A program made the translations under genes and the position numbers. Under the pieces are notes generated by a model. The model was given only the letters and a program-made list of their open reading frames with translations. It searched no databases and had not been told where the DNA came from. A stretch of DNA of 64,000 bases from Terebella lapidaria. Lineage: Eukaryota > Annelida > Polychaeta > Terebellida > Terebellidae. The stretch spans positions 95,885,515-95,949,514 of the forward strand of contig OX424555.1 of the NCBI GenBank assembly GCA_949152475.1. The letters run 5' to 3'. This document shows, in pieces, positions 11,714 to 23,734 of this stretch (positions are counted from its first letter, which is position 1; each line of letters starts with the position of its first letter).

Positions 11714-14700
11714 CCATGAGAGACAATGGCGTGACGCAACTTTTTAGACTCGGACCAAATAGAATTTATATCCAATTCTATTGGATATCAGTAAGGATGA
11801 CCATTTTATTGCTGGCGAACAATGTTTTACTTGAAGGCCGTTCATCTAATGGCTTTGAAATCAGCAAAAATGCTGGCACAGGGGAACTGGTTTAAATGAA
11901 TTTGACATTGAACCCCCGGTGAGGTCCGGGATTTATTCCGTCCTCATAGTGACGGGTTGTGACCTCAATCACACACGGTCGCCATAGGGATCACCCAATC
12001 GTTCCTTAGTGACACGCTTTTTGCCATTTTCTGCGAATTCTCGAAATCTTGTCCTCTGATTTAATGGGTCGTTCAATTTCTGGCCACGGTAATAAAGATA
12101 AGGAGACTGTGGCCTGGTTTGGACAGTTTGCGGACGGCGGTCAGTGCCGAATGGGCAATTTGGTCATATAAGGGTGGTTGCAAGGTTATAAGTGCAGCCC
12201 TGTAGCCTGCTTGGTCTTCTCCAACATTGTTGAAATGTTGATTGTTCAATTGTCCAGAGCCTGAGCACGTGATGATGTCGTAATCATCACGTCACCGTAT
12301 CACCGGAAATAACATCCAAATATGGCGTCAATCAAAGAAATAGTCATTTTATTTCCTCTAGTGTTTGCATGAATGTGCGAGTTTGTCATTATTAGCTGTT
12401 ACCGTATTGTGTTAAATTCGTGATTAGTAACGTTTAGAACCAATATATTCCGCTCCTGACACATCTTTCAATTTACACGTGTCTGCGCCTGGTTTGTTGT
12501 CGGGTGACTTTCAATGTAACTTAATTAATCTATTACTGTGTTTGTGGGATTGGCCCGGACGGTGTTGAAAGCTCTCCCTTGTTCGCAGCTGCCTATCATG
12601 TGATTTTATGATTGATTTAGATGATGTATTTTTGATGAATATTCCAGGTGTTTCTTCTCCGATTAGCACTGAAAGCACATCTCATGATAGGACCAAATGC
12701 TGAGAGCTTTTCTCAAACTACAAAGCATCTATAACGAAATGATCTATTTCTCTTCTGTGGGATTTTTCTCATCAGTGAGCTAAATTGCCAGTAAACCTGA
12801 GACATGTGGAACGTGTACAGGCTTTTTTTTCAACAAATGGGCAAAAACACTCATGTGCAGCCTATTAATGCATATCCTGGCCACCCATCCACTCAGTAGT
12901 GATATAATGTGATATTTCTGTGAAAACTACCCTTGTAAGACGTAACAAGTCACACAGATAAGACGTTATTATTCCTGTCTGTTTCGGATTGGGCAATAAA
13001 ATGAATCAGGGTGTCTTTTGATATGAGGCGGTGGTTTGTTTTGCGGAAGTAGCAAGAACTTCAGACCATGCAGACAGTGAGCGCATCCAAGCAATCTCAG
13101 GTCTCCCAGATGCCTCATTACCCCGGCTACAAACATTCCCCGGACCAGGGCTGGTGGAGAGAGTGATAGAACCTCCCTCCCGTGTGTGATGTTTTCATCC
13201 ATCATATCTACCCCTACAGATAGTGTCCTCTCCGGCTCGTGCTTGGGTTTTGGGGGTCGCTGGCCCGTCACACACGCGTTATAACGAATGTCCCGCCGTG
13301 AATCACCCGCGGTCAGCATTGCGATACACGAGGGGACATGGAGTGGGCGTATCCATGGTGATGGGCACGAGGGTGGTCCGGTCATACATCCATCAGTGAC
13401 TCACGGGCTTGCGTTTATCGGGGGTTATTGATTTACAATCTATCACAACCCCAATAAGATTTCCAATTTCTCACATTCAGCATAAGACAACTAGATAAAA
13501 TGCATCATGCTCCTTATCGGCATGCAAAAACAGTTCAATAAACCGACAATGTATGTCGTTCGCCAAATCTTTGCAGCAACAAATTGGTAAAAACCTCATT
13601 TGGAGTCGAACATTTAATTCATATCATGATGTATATTTCTTGTGGCTTTCTGGTATAGTTGTATATCGCGGAGATTAAATATGCACCACTTTCTTGTATA
13701 TTCATGTTGCAGCAATTTGCTCGTTTGTAGTCATATTTGTATGAATTTATTGCGTACAAAATACCAGTTAAATGATTCATTTCCATCGGAATTTCCCGAA
13801 ATATGCGAAAACTCGTGCATATATTTCTGGATCATCACTGTTAGTATTTGGCCTCAAAGGTCTCCCATTGCGCCAATCCGCCCCATGTTCTGAAATTTAC
13901 ATCCTATCGGCACTGCGGGACAGAACACAAGACGGCCAAATGATATGTCCATCTATTTAATGCCATGGACGATGCACCGCTGCTCTCCAGCGGCCTATTT
14001 TTTTTTTTATGGAGAACCATAATTTCGCTCCTTGGTGTGCCGCACGTTGCGAGTTCACGTGGAGTAATTGCGCCGTCGCCGTGCGCGCGGAAGGCGTTCG
14101 CTGATCCTGATGATCCAGACGCGCTTTGACCTCCCAGGGACTCAGGCTCGGTTAGCGGTCCAGACAGCGTAATCAACCCGGACAGCTGCGGCTCCTTATC
14201 TCCGGAGTGGTAATCCCTGCAAAACACGGCCCAGTCTGTCGGTAATTGTTCTCCATTACCTGTTTTAATGGCACATCATGGCGGCGTGTTGGATCGTCTG
14301 TCCTGACTGGCGGGCTTTGTCCCGGAGTGACGGCGGGAGATCCGCGAGGTATGGCGAGGCCCAAGCAATGGCTCTCTGCAACTAGAAATACATGTATTAT
14401 GTTGTTCTGCTGCATTACTAGCTGCGGTACGTGTACTGGTGTTGGTCGAACGAGTGAGGAGCTAGCTGTGAAGTTCTTGCCGGTAGTGATCATGTATCAA
14501 AGTTGTCATTTTATTGTTTATGAACAAAAAAAATGTTAAAAAAAATAATAAACTAAATGTAGTGCAAACAACGATACTCAAAAACAAAGACCATATAATT
14601 GAAAGTCTTAATTTTTCCCCCGCGAAATTATCAAATATTTAGTTCCGCGATCCACAAACACCAAAAAGTGACTTGGTTTGGGTGTGTGTTTTCCAAGAAC

Positions 14701-17700
14701 CGTCTGAACCAAGGAGTGAAATGTTCAGTTCGTCCTGGGATGGCCCGAGTAAGTTGGTCCATGAAGGGTCCTCAGCATTCTCTGATTAGCACTTGACATG
14801 GAAGTCAATAGACATTTCTTATCAGAACGGGTACAATCCGGCTTCAATCTGTCCCAGCCTTCAATCAGAGCGTCGTCTCTCGACCCCTCGCAAACAACGT
14901 GAGTATTATTCTTCTTCCCGTGTCAAAGAGAACGGTCAATATTTGCTGGACGAGCCTCGCTGATGACAATTGGTAGTACAAACACAGCTAGTTCACTGGC
15001 CTCTCGCTAGATGTCAGCACCTCCAGGGCGTTTCTAGAGGATTTCGTTAAGTTTGTCCGGGAAAATCAGAATACAAAATGCTAACAAATATTCAGAAATA
15101 ACAAAATATTAGGTCAGCAGAATGTTCAAAATGAGAGATTTTCTCAACAATCTTCAAGTATTCATATGATTCATTGCATCATTGATGCGAATGTGAATGC
15201 AAAGAAATGCAAGAAATATGGGACAAAAAAACTCTTATACCCGTGGTCTTTAGAGTGCGTATTACCTTTCTAGAATGATCAGAGCTCTGGCTGCGTGTCG
15301 TAACTTCCAAACTGGTCATGGGGAGGCAGCGCATAGTAAATGAAGAACTGTCATATTAATGGAATATGACTATATCGTTATCAAGGAAACGTTCACCATG
15401 GTGCTGCTGGGACCCACGAGTTACACATAGAGATGAAGTCCCCAAATATGGTGGAGGGGGGGTGGGGGGGGGCAGGTATTGAAACTAGAGATGACCATGG
15501 GCGGTGTGCGGGGACTGAAATTACAGAGGGATGGAGGGGACAGGTCCCAGTGGGCATGGCAACAGAGAGGGGGGGGGTGGATAGAGACGTGCTACTCTGT
15601 GCGGTCTGGCGTGAGGCTGAGCTAATCATTAGAAGCCGACTTGTTGCATTTGGGGAATTAGACTGGCACAAAGAACAACAGGAACTGGGCAGACAATGCA
15701 ACGAAAAGTGGAGATAGGAGGGGACGTCACTTCTTACATAAATATGATTCATATGAATATTTCACACGGCAATGTGCTCTGGGAAGTTTCCCCAAAATGC
15801 CAATGAACATAAACACGACATCTACAGCCTGCCTGTGAATCAATCACCAAACATAATTATATTCACAAAGTATCTTACATTGAAATATCGATAAGATTCT
15901 TTCTGCGTTCAAAATTTTATATCAGAATATCTGTCAAACTCACTTCATAGACACATCCAAAATGCCAGTCCTCAGTGAATTTTCTTTATCAGTTAATTAA
16001 ATCTTATGGTCGTTACTTGAATATTGGACACAAATTGGGCAACAAATGACAAATAATCACCATTCTGATATTAATGAACGCGTCCATTAGAAGAAAATGG
16101 TTAACTGTGCTTGTGGGGATGTAGGTCGCATTACAAAGTTGTCTGATTCATGTGAACCTGCCTTAGCATGTCATAAATTATTTAATTCCTAAAAGCCTGA
16201 AATACGACCAATCTCCATGGAAATCTACGGAAATCTCTTCCACATCAAGCCCCCCCCCCCCCCCCGTCAACCACTTCCCATCCGAAACACACGTGCATCA
16301 GTGGGATAATAACGGGGGATTTCAATTCCTCGACGGGAGGTATCCATTAGGCTACAAGTCCTCAGCTAATTCCGCCAGACTTTTGGCTGACATCCTACCG
16401 CCGGGACATGATGACTTATGAGGTAGCGCGCTCTGACTCCACCCGAATTGTGACATGCAGTACTTCCTCTTGGGAATTATTTAATGCATTTTTCCTTGCT
16501 TCAAGCCCCGTAATGATACCGTACAAAATGCAAGAGTTCTCGAGATTTCCCGGCTGCTTTCAGAAATAAAACCCTCTCCATTGTGCTAGATGATGTCAGA
16601 AATGCCAAACGCAATTGTTGTCAAAAATTGCTGGGTTCTGAATTCGTACCTAGAACCTAATTCTGAAAATACCCTGGAACTTTTTAGGAATTAACACAGG
16701 GATCTAATTTTCTTTTGTTCCCTATTTACTGAACCATTTTAGCGGTGGGGGGGGGGGTGTAGTTGAAATCAAAACCAAAATACAACACTTTGTTCTTGCG
16801 TTTGCACTTTTTGTTTTGTGGTGAAAAAACGCAAGAATGTTGGCCTTTTACGAGTTCGGTAAAATTGATTGAGGTAATTTTCAACACTTTCTGCCTTCAG
16901 CGAAATAAACTGAACTACGCTGCAACTCGACCATCTTCAAGACAGTGACATCAGTAACCTATATGATTATTATCAGTTGGTCGGCAGTTCTCAGCTAACC
17001 AAGTCCAGCTGGTTCTAATAAACTCGGAGATCGTCCCTCCAAGTAATTATACTGTCAAAATTCAGCCAGCTAAAAATCCATCATCCCTCGCCGAGATAAT
17101 TGAATTAGGGCAAAAGATGAGTAAAAATTTGGAGACTTCGGCGCGATATTCTTCGTAACAGATTGTTCGTTAGACGTTTCAGCAATTTAGCGCAGATTTG
17201 AGATTATTGTTCACACGAACTCAGATATTGTTTATTGGGCTGTACCTGAACGCCCTCGTCATTTGTTATTACCTGCTTCATCATATGTAGATCTATTCTT
17301 CCAGAAAACAGGCAGAAAGGAAAAACAGCTTATGATATGAAATTTAGTAATTTACATCACTTTCAAGGGATAGCTGAGTGTATGTGTTGAATTGGTGTTA
17401 TTGTTATTTATTATTATCAAATTTATCAGAAGTCCATAATAAAAGTTTTTTTCTTCAAATTTTTATGGGGTAAATAATCAATTTCAAGAATCCGGCTTCA
17501 AGCAACCGCTGCAAATCACCGCATAACGCTGCCGATAACCCGTCTGGGACGTTAGGATCAAAATATTGCCATTCTTGTGCATTCGATATTTCCGTTGACC
17601 TTGAGCAATGACCTGTGATACTATCAATCTGGTGGAATGCGAGAACGCCGTGGCGAGACCGAGACGAACACCTCGCGTACCTTACTGGACTCGGGGCTCT

Positions 17701-18670
17701 GAACGGCTGGGACAGGCAGCTTTATCACCATGGTTACACCTGCCCCAGACTCTGCGGAACCACCGCAATTACCATCAAATTTCCATGTATGACTGCGGTT
17801 CAGGATATTTGTTTCCTATATCTCCTGAGCTTGAGGGGCTGGTACCACCTCCACGGGAGGAACTGGCCGCCCAGATACTGTCAGGGATCAGCAAATATAC
17901 CCATAGATCCCAGCAGGGTGCACCATCGTAAAGTTCGCGGATTCCTATCAAGTTATGAGAAGAGACGGTACAGTATCGTACTATCCTGAATTAGCATGAT
18001 CTTTACACTTGGCAAGAGGAGGCGCACTTACTCGATTTATGTTCCAAATATATTACACGGATATTTTTGCATTCAGACACTTTTTCCTTTAATAAATTGA
18101 GTTACGATCGCAACTACACACACTAAGGGCAGACCCCGTAAATTGTACTCTGTTCTTGAATCGAAATATTGCAAAAGGTTGAATCCTCAACAACGTAAAT
18201 ACGTTCATGGCCAACACACATTCTTGTCCCAAGAAAACCGATGATCATAAAAATCAACCTTTAGAAGGCGACTGACGCCAGAAAAATGGCCGCATTATGA
18301 TGCACAACTAATCACAATGTAACCGTATATGTATTGTAGGTATGTAGTCTCGACTCTCGACAAGCTATTGTTTCTTACAGTGAAGTTGTGTGATAATCTT
18401 GGATCCCAGGTATCACAAGTGAAATCGCAGATGCTAGGCATCACGAGCATTAACCGGGGCCCATGATCCATACTCGCAGTTGAAAACCTTACGTGGCTAA
18501 TGAAAAACAGTACACCTAGATCTAGTCTGTGCGCCACTAGTTTATGTTGTCATGTGTTTTATGTATTTACCCCATTTTAAATGGGGTCGAGAAAATAAAT
18601 AAATATTTATTTATTTGAATAGTGTCGATCTTAGTGGGGATCAAATTTTGACTTATTCTACATTTTCAAG

Positions 18671-18688
<18 letters not shown>

Positions 18689-18709
<21 letters not shown>

Positions 18710-18710
18710 G
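18689..18710. repeat. Poly-G run of 22
   Basis: An uninterrupted run of 22 G preceded by a T-rich run. It could form G-quadruplex structure and its exact length is likely to be unreliable in assembly. Confidence 0.9.
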
Positions 18711-18827
18711 AGGGATGGAATACTAACTTTACACTCGTTTTTTTTTTACACTAATTTTTTTTCCTAACTCGTTTACATTGTTTTTCGCTGATATTTTTGC
18801 GATACTAAACGGTATCGTTCTATAACT

Positions 18828-18892
18828 TGGCATACTTCACCTGGGTGTCAAACGGCAATTTTTACCAAATTTCAGACTCCTATCGCGAAAAT
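18828..18892 (+). repeat. Dispersed repeat fragment shared with 60620-60690
   Basis: The block 'ATACTTCACCT..G.GTCAAAC..CAATTT.TACC.AATTTCAGAC' is found here and, in reverse complement, at about 60620-60690. Two diverged copies of a dispersed repeat are the simplest explanation. No coding capacity. Confidence 0.55.
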
Positions 18893-19220
18893 TGAAAAAA
18901 GTTGGCAATATACCCCTAGTGGTAATAATATATAGGCAATGAAAACTGTCAGAAGTATACAGGGTAGTAAAACGCAAAAGCCGTAGATGACACCGACCAT
19001 ACACGTCAGAACGAGAGATCCTGAGGACAAAACGGCCATACGTGGTTGTTTAGGAGTTTGATCAGTCCAACAGTCCATAAGACAAACCTTCAGGTAGAAT
19101 CTACATCCCCGCACCAAAGCCAGTAATACCATTTTCAGCTTTATGTTGTGACATCAGTGCCTAATCAAATGTGCGCAAATGGATCATTTAGTGGACATCA
19201 CGGAAACAACTGATTTTTAG

Positions 19221-19674
19221 TGTAGTAATTTTAGCGACTGTAACCCCCGTCCCTCCCGCGCATACATATTTCACAACAAACATTCATTCTACATGACTTA
19301 CATACAGGACAGGTACAGACTATACGATCACAAGCATAAACTCCATGTAGTCATGGTTACATACACAGGTCAATCCACATGCACTTGCGGCCCCATTCAC
19401 TCGGTACATCGACCCAGTTAGTTTCGGCCTTGACCTTCACCAGCACCTACTTCTAAACATAGAACATGACACACCCACCGCTCACATCACGTGCACAGAT
19501 ATAAGCATAACAAGTCTCGTTCACGCGCCGGGGAAACCCACTTTCCCGGTGAGATCAGCACACATCAGCACATACATGACCAATCACAACACCGCATGCA
19601 TTTGGCGGGAAAGTCTACACCACATGTTGCCGGCCCCACAGTTTTACTGAGAGTTGAGTAGAAGCGGTCATAAA
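19221..19674 (+). repeat. Element R 5' LTR, first part (U3)
   Basis: Begins TGTAGTAATTTTAGCG after the TTAG target site and matches the first 454 bp of the 3' LTR at 45170-45915 with about one difference. It ends at the TAAA target of element L. Functionally it is the upstream part of U3, now separated by 13.4 kb from the rest of its LTR. Confidence 0.93.
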
Positions 19675-20428
19675 TGTGAAGAATATCGTTCACGGCCGAT
19701 ATTAAGCCGGTTTAACTGGGTCGTCGTGTGATTCAATAAGCCGGCAGTTTCAATTTAACTGTTTATTGCGGTGATAAAGTCTAATGATCAATCACTCACA
19801 ATCAGGGCCGCACTCTCACCTACGTCGGGTGATATCCCAGTCGAATTATATATATTCCTAGTATAGTCCTTTATATAACTTGTACATATATCCAATGGTT
19901 TCTATATCACTTGTATTCAGTTCGTATATTAATATCGACAGTCTTCACAGGAGCTTTTGTTTATACGTCCTGTCACTGGGATTTACACTATTCTTCTGCG
20001 CAGTAGACCGGGGCCGAGGGACCATGTGGCTGTGTAATTTCCCGCCAAGTGTAAGCGGTGTTGTGATAGGTTGAATGTGTGGTGCAATGCGCTGATGTCA
20101 CCGGGAAAGTGGGTTTCCCCGGCTCGTGTTAATACTTGTAATGCCTGTATCTGTGCACGTGATGTATGGAGTATGTGTGTCAAGTTCTATGTTTAGAAGT
20201 CAGTGCATGTGAAGGTCAAGGTCGAGTAAACGGGGCCGAGTGTACTGAGCTAGCGGGGCCGCAGGTGCGTGGTTTGACCTGTGTATGTAACCATGACTAC
20301 ATGGAGTTTATGCTTGTGATCGTATAGTGTGTACTTGTCCTGTATGTAAGTCATGTAGAATGAATGTTTGTTGTGGAAATGTGTAGTGCGCGGGAGGGAC
20401 GGGAGTAACAGTCGCTAAAATTACTACA
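19675..20428 (-). repeat. Element L 3' LTR (754 bp)
   Basis: Direct repeat of 32354-33107, apparently identical. Read on the minus strand it runs from TGTAGTAATT (at 20428) to TTCTTCACA (at 19675). A TATA-box-like TATATAAAGG lies at 19868-19877 (minus strand) and an AATAAA polyadenylation-type signal at 19762-19767, giving an approximate U3-R-U5 layout. The first roughly 400 bp of U3 resemble the LTR of element R; the later part does not. Confidence 0.95.
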
Positions 20429-20935
20429 TAACACCCCTTCATTAATTCTACGCCCTCGGAATTACCCTCCCCGGACCCTACCGTCGCCAAAAACTAAACA
20501 ATAAAAAGCTAAAAGGTCCTAAAGGTCAAACCCAAAAACACTCACACACACACGCCGCGCGAAATGCGAAAACACTGCATACAATAAAAATTCCTAACTG
20601 TCAAAATAAACGTCAGCAGTCAGTCCGTCAGCAGTCTCTACGATGATACATATACAAATACATTCATAACAATGACTGATGAGAAATGGAATGTAAGAGA
20701 TGGAATGATAAACAAAACTCCTCGACGTTTCAAAGCGAAACGGAACTATAACTTTAAGAGTCTATTAAACTGAAATAAAAATGTAGATTAAATTTAACTA
20801 AATTACATGTATAAAAACGAAAAACCGTGACTAGGATGAAATATATATACAACTATTTACACAAATAAACCTGTGACCAGGATGATCGGTCACCACTGGG
20901 CCGCATCAGAGGGGCCGAACAGTTCGGGGCCGAGC
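20429..20935 (-). other. Element L 3' untranslated region and polypurine tract
   Basis: Non-coding stretch between the stop of the third gene and the 3' LTR. It ends in the polypurine tract TGAAGGGGTGT (20431-20441 read on the minus strand), two bases from the LTR. A matching 3' region is present in element R (44632-45169). Confidence 0.8.
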
Positions 20936-23734
20936 CTACTTCTCTTCCCGTTCACGCCTGCTGGCGGGAGGAGGCGGGGCCGCTGGCGATGCTTGTCGCA
21001 TGAGCTGCAACTGCTCATCCGGGGGTAACCTTGGCAGAATGGACACAATTGTGGCCAAAAGCTCCCCCGGAATGGTCGGTGTAGACGGGGTCGTCGGGGC
21101 TGTTGCCTCCGGAGTAGTTGGGGTCGACGCTGCTTGGAGCCGAGCGTTTTCCTGTTGGAGGTTATCAACTCGATCCTCCAACTGAGTCACGCGAACTCGG
21201 AGCCGAAGATTTTCCTCGGACAGGGCGTCCGGGAACGTGGGCTGGTGGCGCTCATGTAGGGCGCCCATCCCAAAGCCGACAGACAGGCCGTTGTACTCTG
21301 CCTGTCTGATGTGATGGTCCAGGGCCGACAGATACTCCCGACGAATTAGTCGCAAGTACTGGTGCGCTAAATCGTCAGCGCGGGCGAGTGACAGGGTCGG
21401 AAGGTGCTCCTCCGGTTCTGACGGCAGGAGCAAGGGGTCGGCGTTATGGGCGGCCTGTTCGAGACGAGCCGTCCAAAAGTCCTCGTGAAATCCGAGGTAG
21501 TTCGGGAGCCGCTGGGCGTCCTCATCCCGCAGAAAGTCTGTGAGGTCGGGGTTCTGGCCGGGTAGCGCTTGCAGGCCGGGAAGCGAGCGGGTCGCCAGAC
21601 GTCTGCCGTGTTGCCGCAGGAATTGGAAATCGGCCGCAAACTCGCCGGACCCATGAAGCGGTAGACGCTCGTCGAGGTCTCTGTGGAGTGACTCAAGCTG
21701 CTCCGGGTCGTCCACTTGGAGTCGGGGCCGGTCTCTATCGGTGCCGCGTGTCGGGACGGAGCACAGAGGTTCCACTTCCTCCGTGAGGTACGGCGGGAGC
21801 GGGACGGGTTCCACCATCCGTCGTGAAGGCTCCGGTGAAGATTCCGGGGTCGAAAACGGCGTCGGGGTCGCACGTACAGGAGATCCGGGTGCAATCTCCC
21901 TGAGTGGAGGTGGCCGATCCTCAACTGGACTCTTCGGCTCGGGAGTCTCCTTGCCGGTTGATGATGATACCGGTGTGGTATTCAGGGGTCGACTCGGGAG
22001 TGGCGGATATTCCTCAGGTGGAGGGACCAATCCCTCACGGACTCGGTAGTCCGTGACGTTAGAGGCCGTGGGTCGTTCCACAACCATCCGCCGGGGTATG
22101 ATATCCGACGGCCGAGCTCTAGACGGGGTCGAAGATGTCACTGTGGTGACCGGTCGAGTTGTCGCTGGCGACACCACTGTCGCGAACGAAGCCGTCGTGA
22201 CGACTGCCGAGGCCGAAACACCGGTGGTCGTTGTCGGGACCTCCTCCGCCGTGCTCACCGATGTTGTCTGGTAGTTTATGGGCCGAACGAAGAAGATCGT
22301 ACTGGGTCGTCGAATTCGAACCCGCGTGTTCATGGTCTCGATGTCACTGACCATGCGGGTAAGCCGAATCTCGTCTGCCGGGGTCGAAGCACGATTGTAC
22401 TCCAGTCGACGGAGTACCTGTTGCACTTCCGGGGCCGAGTTAGGCGGATACTGCTCAAAGAGCTCTGGCGCCATGTGCCAGATGCCGAACGTCAGGACGG
22501 TGTTGACATCCCTCCTGAAGATCGGGATGTTGGCCGGAACTCTTGGGGGTCGATAATTCGGGTTCGGCTGCATGTCGACTCTGCAGCGTAGCGCGAACCT
22601 GACGAGCATGGGGCCGGATGCCGATAGTCGTCCCTCCTGGTAGAAGGGGAACGACGTCACGTGTTGCGGGGTCGCTTGAGACAGATGCCGGAACATCTCC
22701 TCCTGGGCCAATGTCCGGAAGCCGTCGCGGGCCGGACACACGAAGTAGCGCAGGAATGGAAAATGATACGCTAGCACGTGCGCATCAAGACTCTGGGCCG
22801 TCCGAAAAGGTCCGCGTCGTGGCACGGAGGACCACTGTCGCTCTCCTGCTCCTTCCTCTTCGCCGATGCAGAAGGGGCACTCGAATCGACCGTCTCCACG
22901 CTGTAGCGGGGCCAATGTGAGGAGGTTTCCCTCCGACAGGGTCGATTGCTCATCGAAGTTATGGATGTGGCCGTATCCCGCGCTTCGATTTCGCTTGTTA
23001 AGTGGAACCTTGTTCCAGTCTATGGGCCGAGTTCCGTAGGGTGTCACGGGAGGTGGCACCAATTCCATCAATTCCGCCACTTGCCGACGGAAAGTCGAGG
23101 TCGGGGCCGTAATAGCAGATCCGCCGCTGGAGCGTGACGAACTGCTGGAGGTCGATCGGGCTCCCGCTCCATGCTTCTTCTTGAAAGAAGTATAAGTTCT
23201 CTTGTTTGGAGAACGGGAGGCCGCAGGTCGTGCTACCGCTGAACCGGAAGCGGGTGAAGTCGGGGCCGGAGCGATCGGGGCGATCACTTGATTTGCTGGG
23301 TCGGGTTGGCGGCTCGCGGTGGCGACTCGTTGAGCTTCTTGGGCCGCTTGTCGTGCTTCAATTGCACGCTGGACGATACTTCCGCCCTCCTCGAGTCGGC
23401 GGAAGCGTTCGGGGTCGATATTGAAGATGTCGTCCGGAGTCGGGCTCGGTGTGTGGCGCTCTCCTCGTTGCGCCAGCTTGTTCCGGGCCGTTTTGGGTCG
23501 CGCTCCCTTTTCCGATCCACTTGCCGTGTCACTGAGCGTGACTGGATCGCGCTGCTCAGGCTGCGAGTCGGGGCCGGACGAAACTTCGTTGTCGGGGACG
23601 ATTATGGGATGATCTGATTCATCCCCGGTGTCGATTACCTGGACGGTGATGTTATCGCCGTCCAACTTAACTGTGCGGGGCCGATTGTCACCTGGGTCGC
23701 CATTTTCCCGGTCGTCTCCGGGTTTGTCAGCCAT
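20936..23734 (-). CDS. Element L third gene (ORF3): Cys/His finger and coiled-coil protein, unknown family
   Basis: A 932-codon frame with ATG start at 23734, in the env position between pol and the 3' LTR and in the same sense. The acidic N-terminus (1-100) is followed by a Ser/Pro/Arg-rich stretch (about 150-215) and a compact conserved region (about 215-480). That region holds a possible zinc finger, C286-x2-C289 with H319-x4-H324; a longer loop separates the pairs than in a classical C2H2 finger. Next come a low-complexity Pro/Thr/Ser linker (about 490-660), a second conserved region (about 670-835) and a leucine-rich coiled coil (about 838-868). The tail is Pro-rich. I see no signal peptide, membrane segment or furin site, so it does not look like an envelope protein. 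A nucleic-acid-binding or particle-associated accessory protein is an inference. The homologue in element R shows that it is a lineage feature. Confidence 0.85.
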   Translation of the reverse strand: MADKPGDDRENGDPGDNRPRTVKLDGDNITVQVIDTGDESDHPIIVPDNEVSSGPDSQPEQRDPVTLSDTASGSEKGARPKTARNKLAQRGERHTPSPTPDDIFNIDPERFRRLEEGGSIVQRAIEARQAAQEAQRVATASRQPDPANQVIAPIAPAPTSPASGSAVARPAASRSPNKRTYTSFKKKHGAGARSTSSSSSRSSGGSAITAPTSTFRRQVAELMELVPPPVTPYGTRPIDWNKVPLNKRNRSAGYGHIHNFDEQSTLSEGNLLTLAPLQRGDGRFECPFCIGEEEGAGERQWSSVPRRGPFRTAQSLDAHVLAYHFPFLRYFVCPARDGFRTLAQEEMFRHLSQATPQHVTSFPFYQEGRLSASGPMLVRFALRCRVDMQPNPNYRPPRVPANIPIFRRDVNTVLTFGIWHMAPELFEQYPPNSAPEVQQVLRRLEYNRASTPADEIRLTRMVSDIETMNTRVRIRRPSTIFFVRPINYQTTSVSTAEEVPTTTTGVSASAVVTTASFATVVSPATTRPVTTVTSSTPSRARPSDIIPRRMVVERPTASNVTDYRVREGLVPPPEEYPPLPSRPLNTTPVSSSTGKETPEPKSPVEDRPPPLREIAPGSPVRATPTPFSTPESSPEPSRRMVEPVPLPPYLTEEVEPLCSVPTRGTDRDRPRLQVDDPEQLESLHRDLDERLPLHGSGEFAADFQFLRQHGRRLATRSLPGLQALPGQNPDLTDFLRDEDAQRLPNYLGFHEDFWTARLEQAAHNADPLLLPSEPEEHLPTLSLARADDLAHQYLRLIRREYLSALDHHIRQAEYNGLSVGFGMGALHERHQPTFPDALSEENLRLRVRVTQLEDRVDNLQQENARLQAASTPTTPEATAPTTPSTPTIPGELLATIVSILPRLPPDEQLQLMRQASPAAPPPPASRREREEK

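Larger units (their letters stand above)
11335..19216. other. Gene-poor intergenic sequence with homopolymer tracts
   Basis: No gene supported. The stretch holds a TC microsatellite, a run of 16 C at 16250-16265, a run of 22 G near 18689-18710, and the inverted 'AAATAAATAAATATTTATTTATTT' type sequence near 18594-18617. GC-richer islands at about 13000-13400, 13950-14350 and 17600-17950 have overlapping frames on both strands (longest 138 codons) but no recognisable domain; distal regulatory elements are possible but unproven. The segment 18828-18892 recurs inverted near 60620-60690. Confidence 0.5.

Noticed and set aside
12969-13385. 138-codon minus-strand frame in a GC-richer island
   Set aside because: No recognisable domain, no conserved splice context, and competing frames nearby; not enough to call a gene.
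17608-17989. Two overlapping plus-strand frames of 107 and 124 codons
   Set aside because: They use different phases of the same DNA and neither shows a family signature; treated as chance frames in GC-richer DNA.
19880-20074. 64-codon frame repeated identically at 32559-32753
   Set aside because: It lies within the two LTR copies of element L; the identity reflects the LTR repeat, not a duplicated gene.
20936-23734. ORF3 as a retroviral envelope
   Set aside because: No signal peptide, hydrophobic fusion or membrane-spanning stretch, or furin-type site is visible in the 932 residues.
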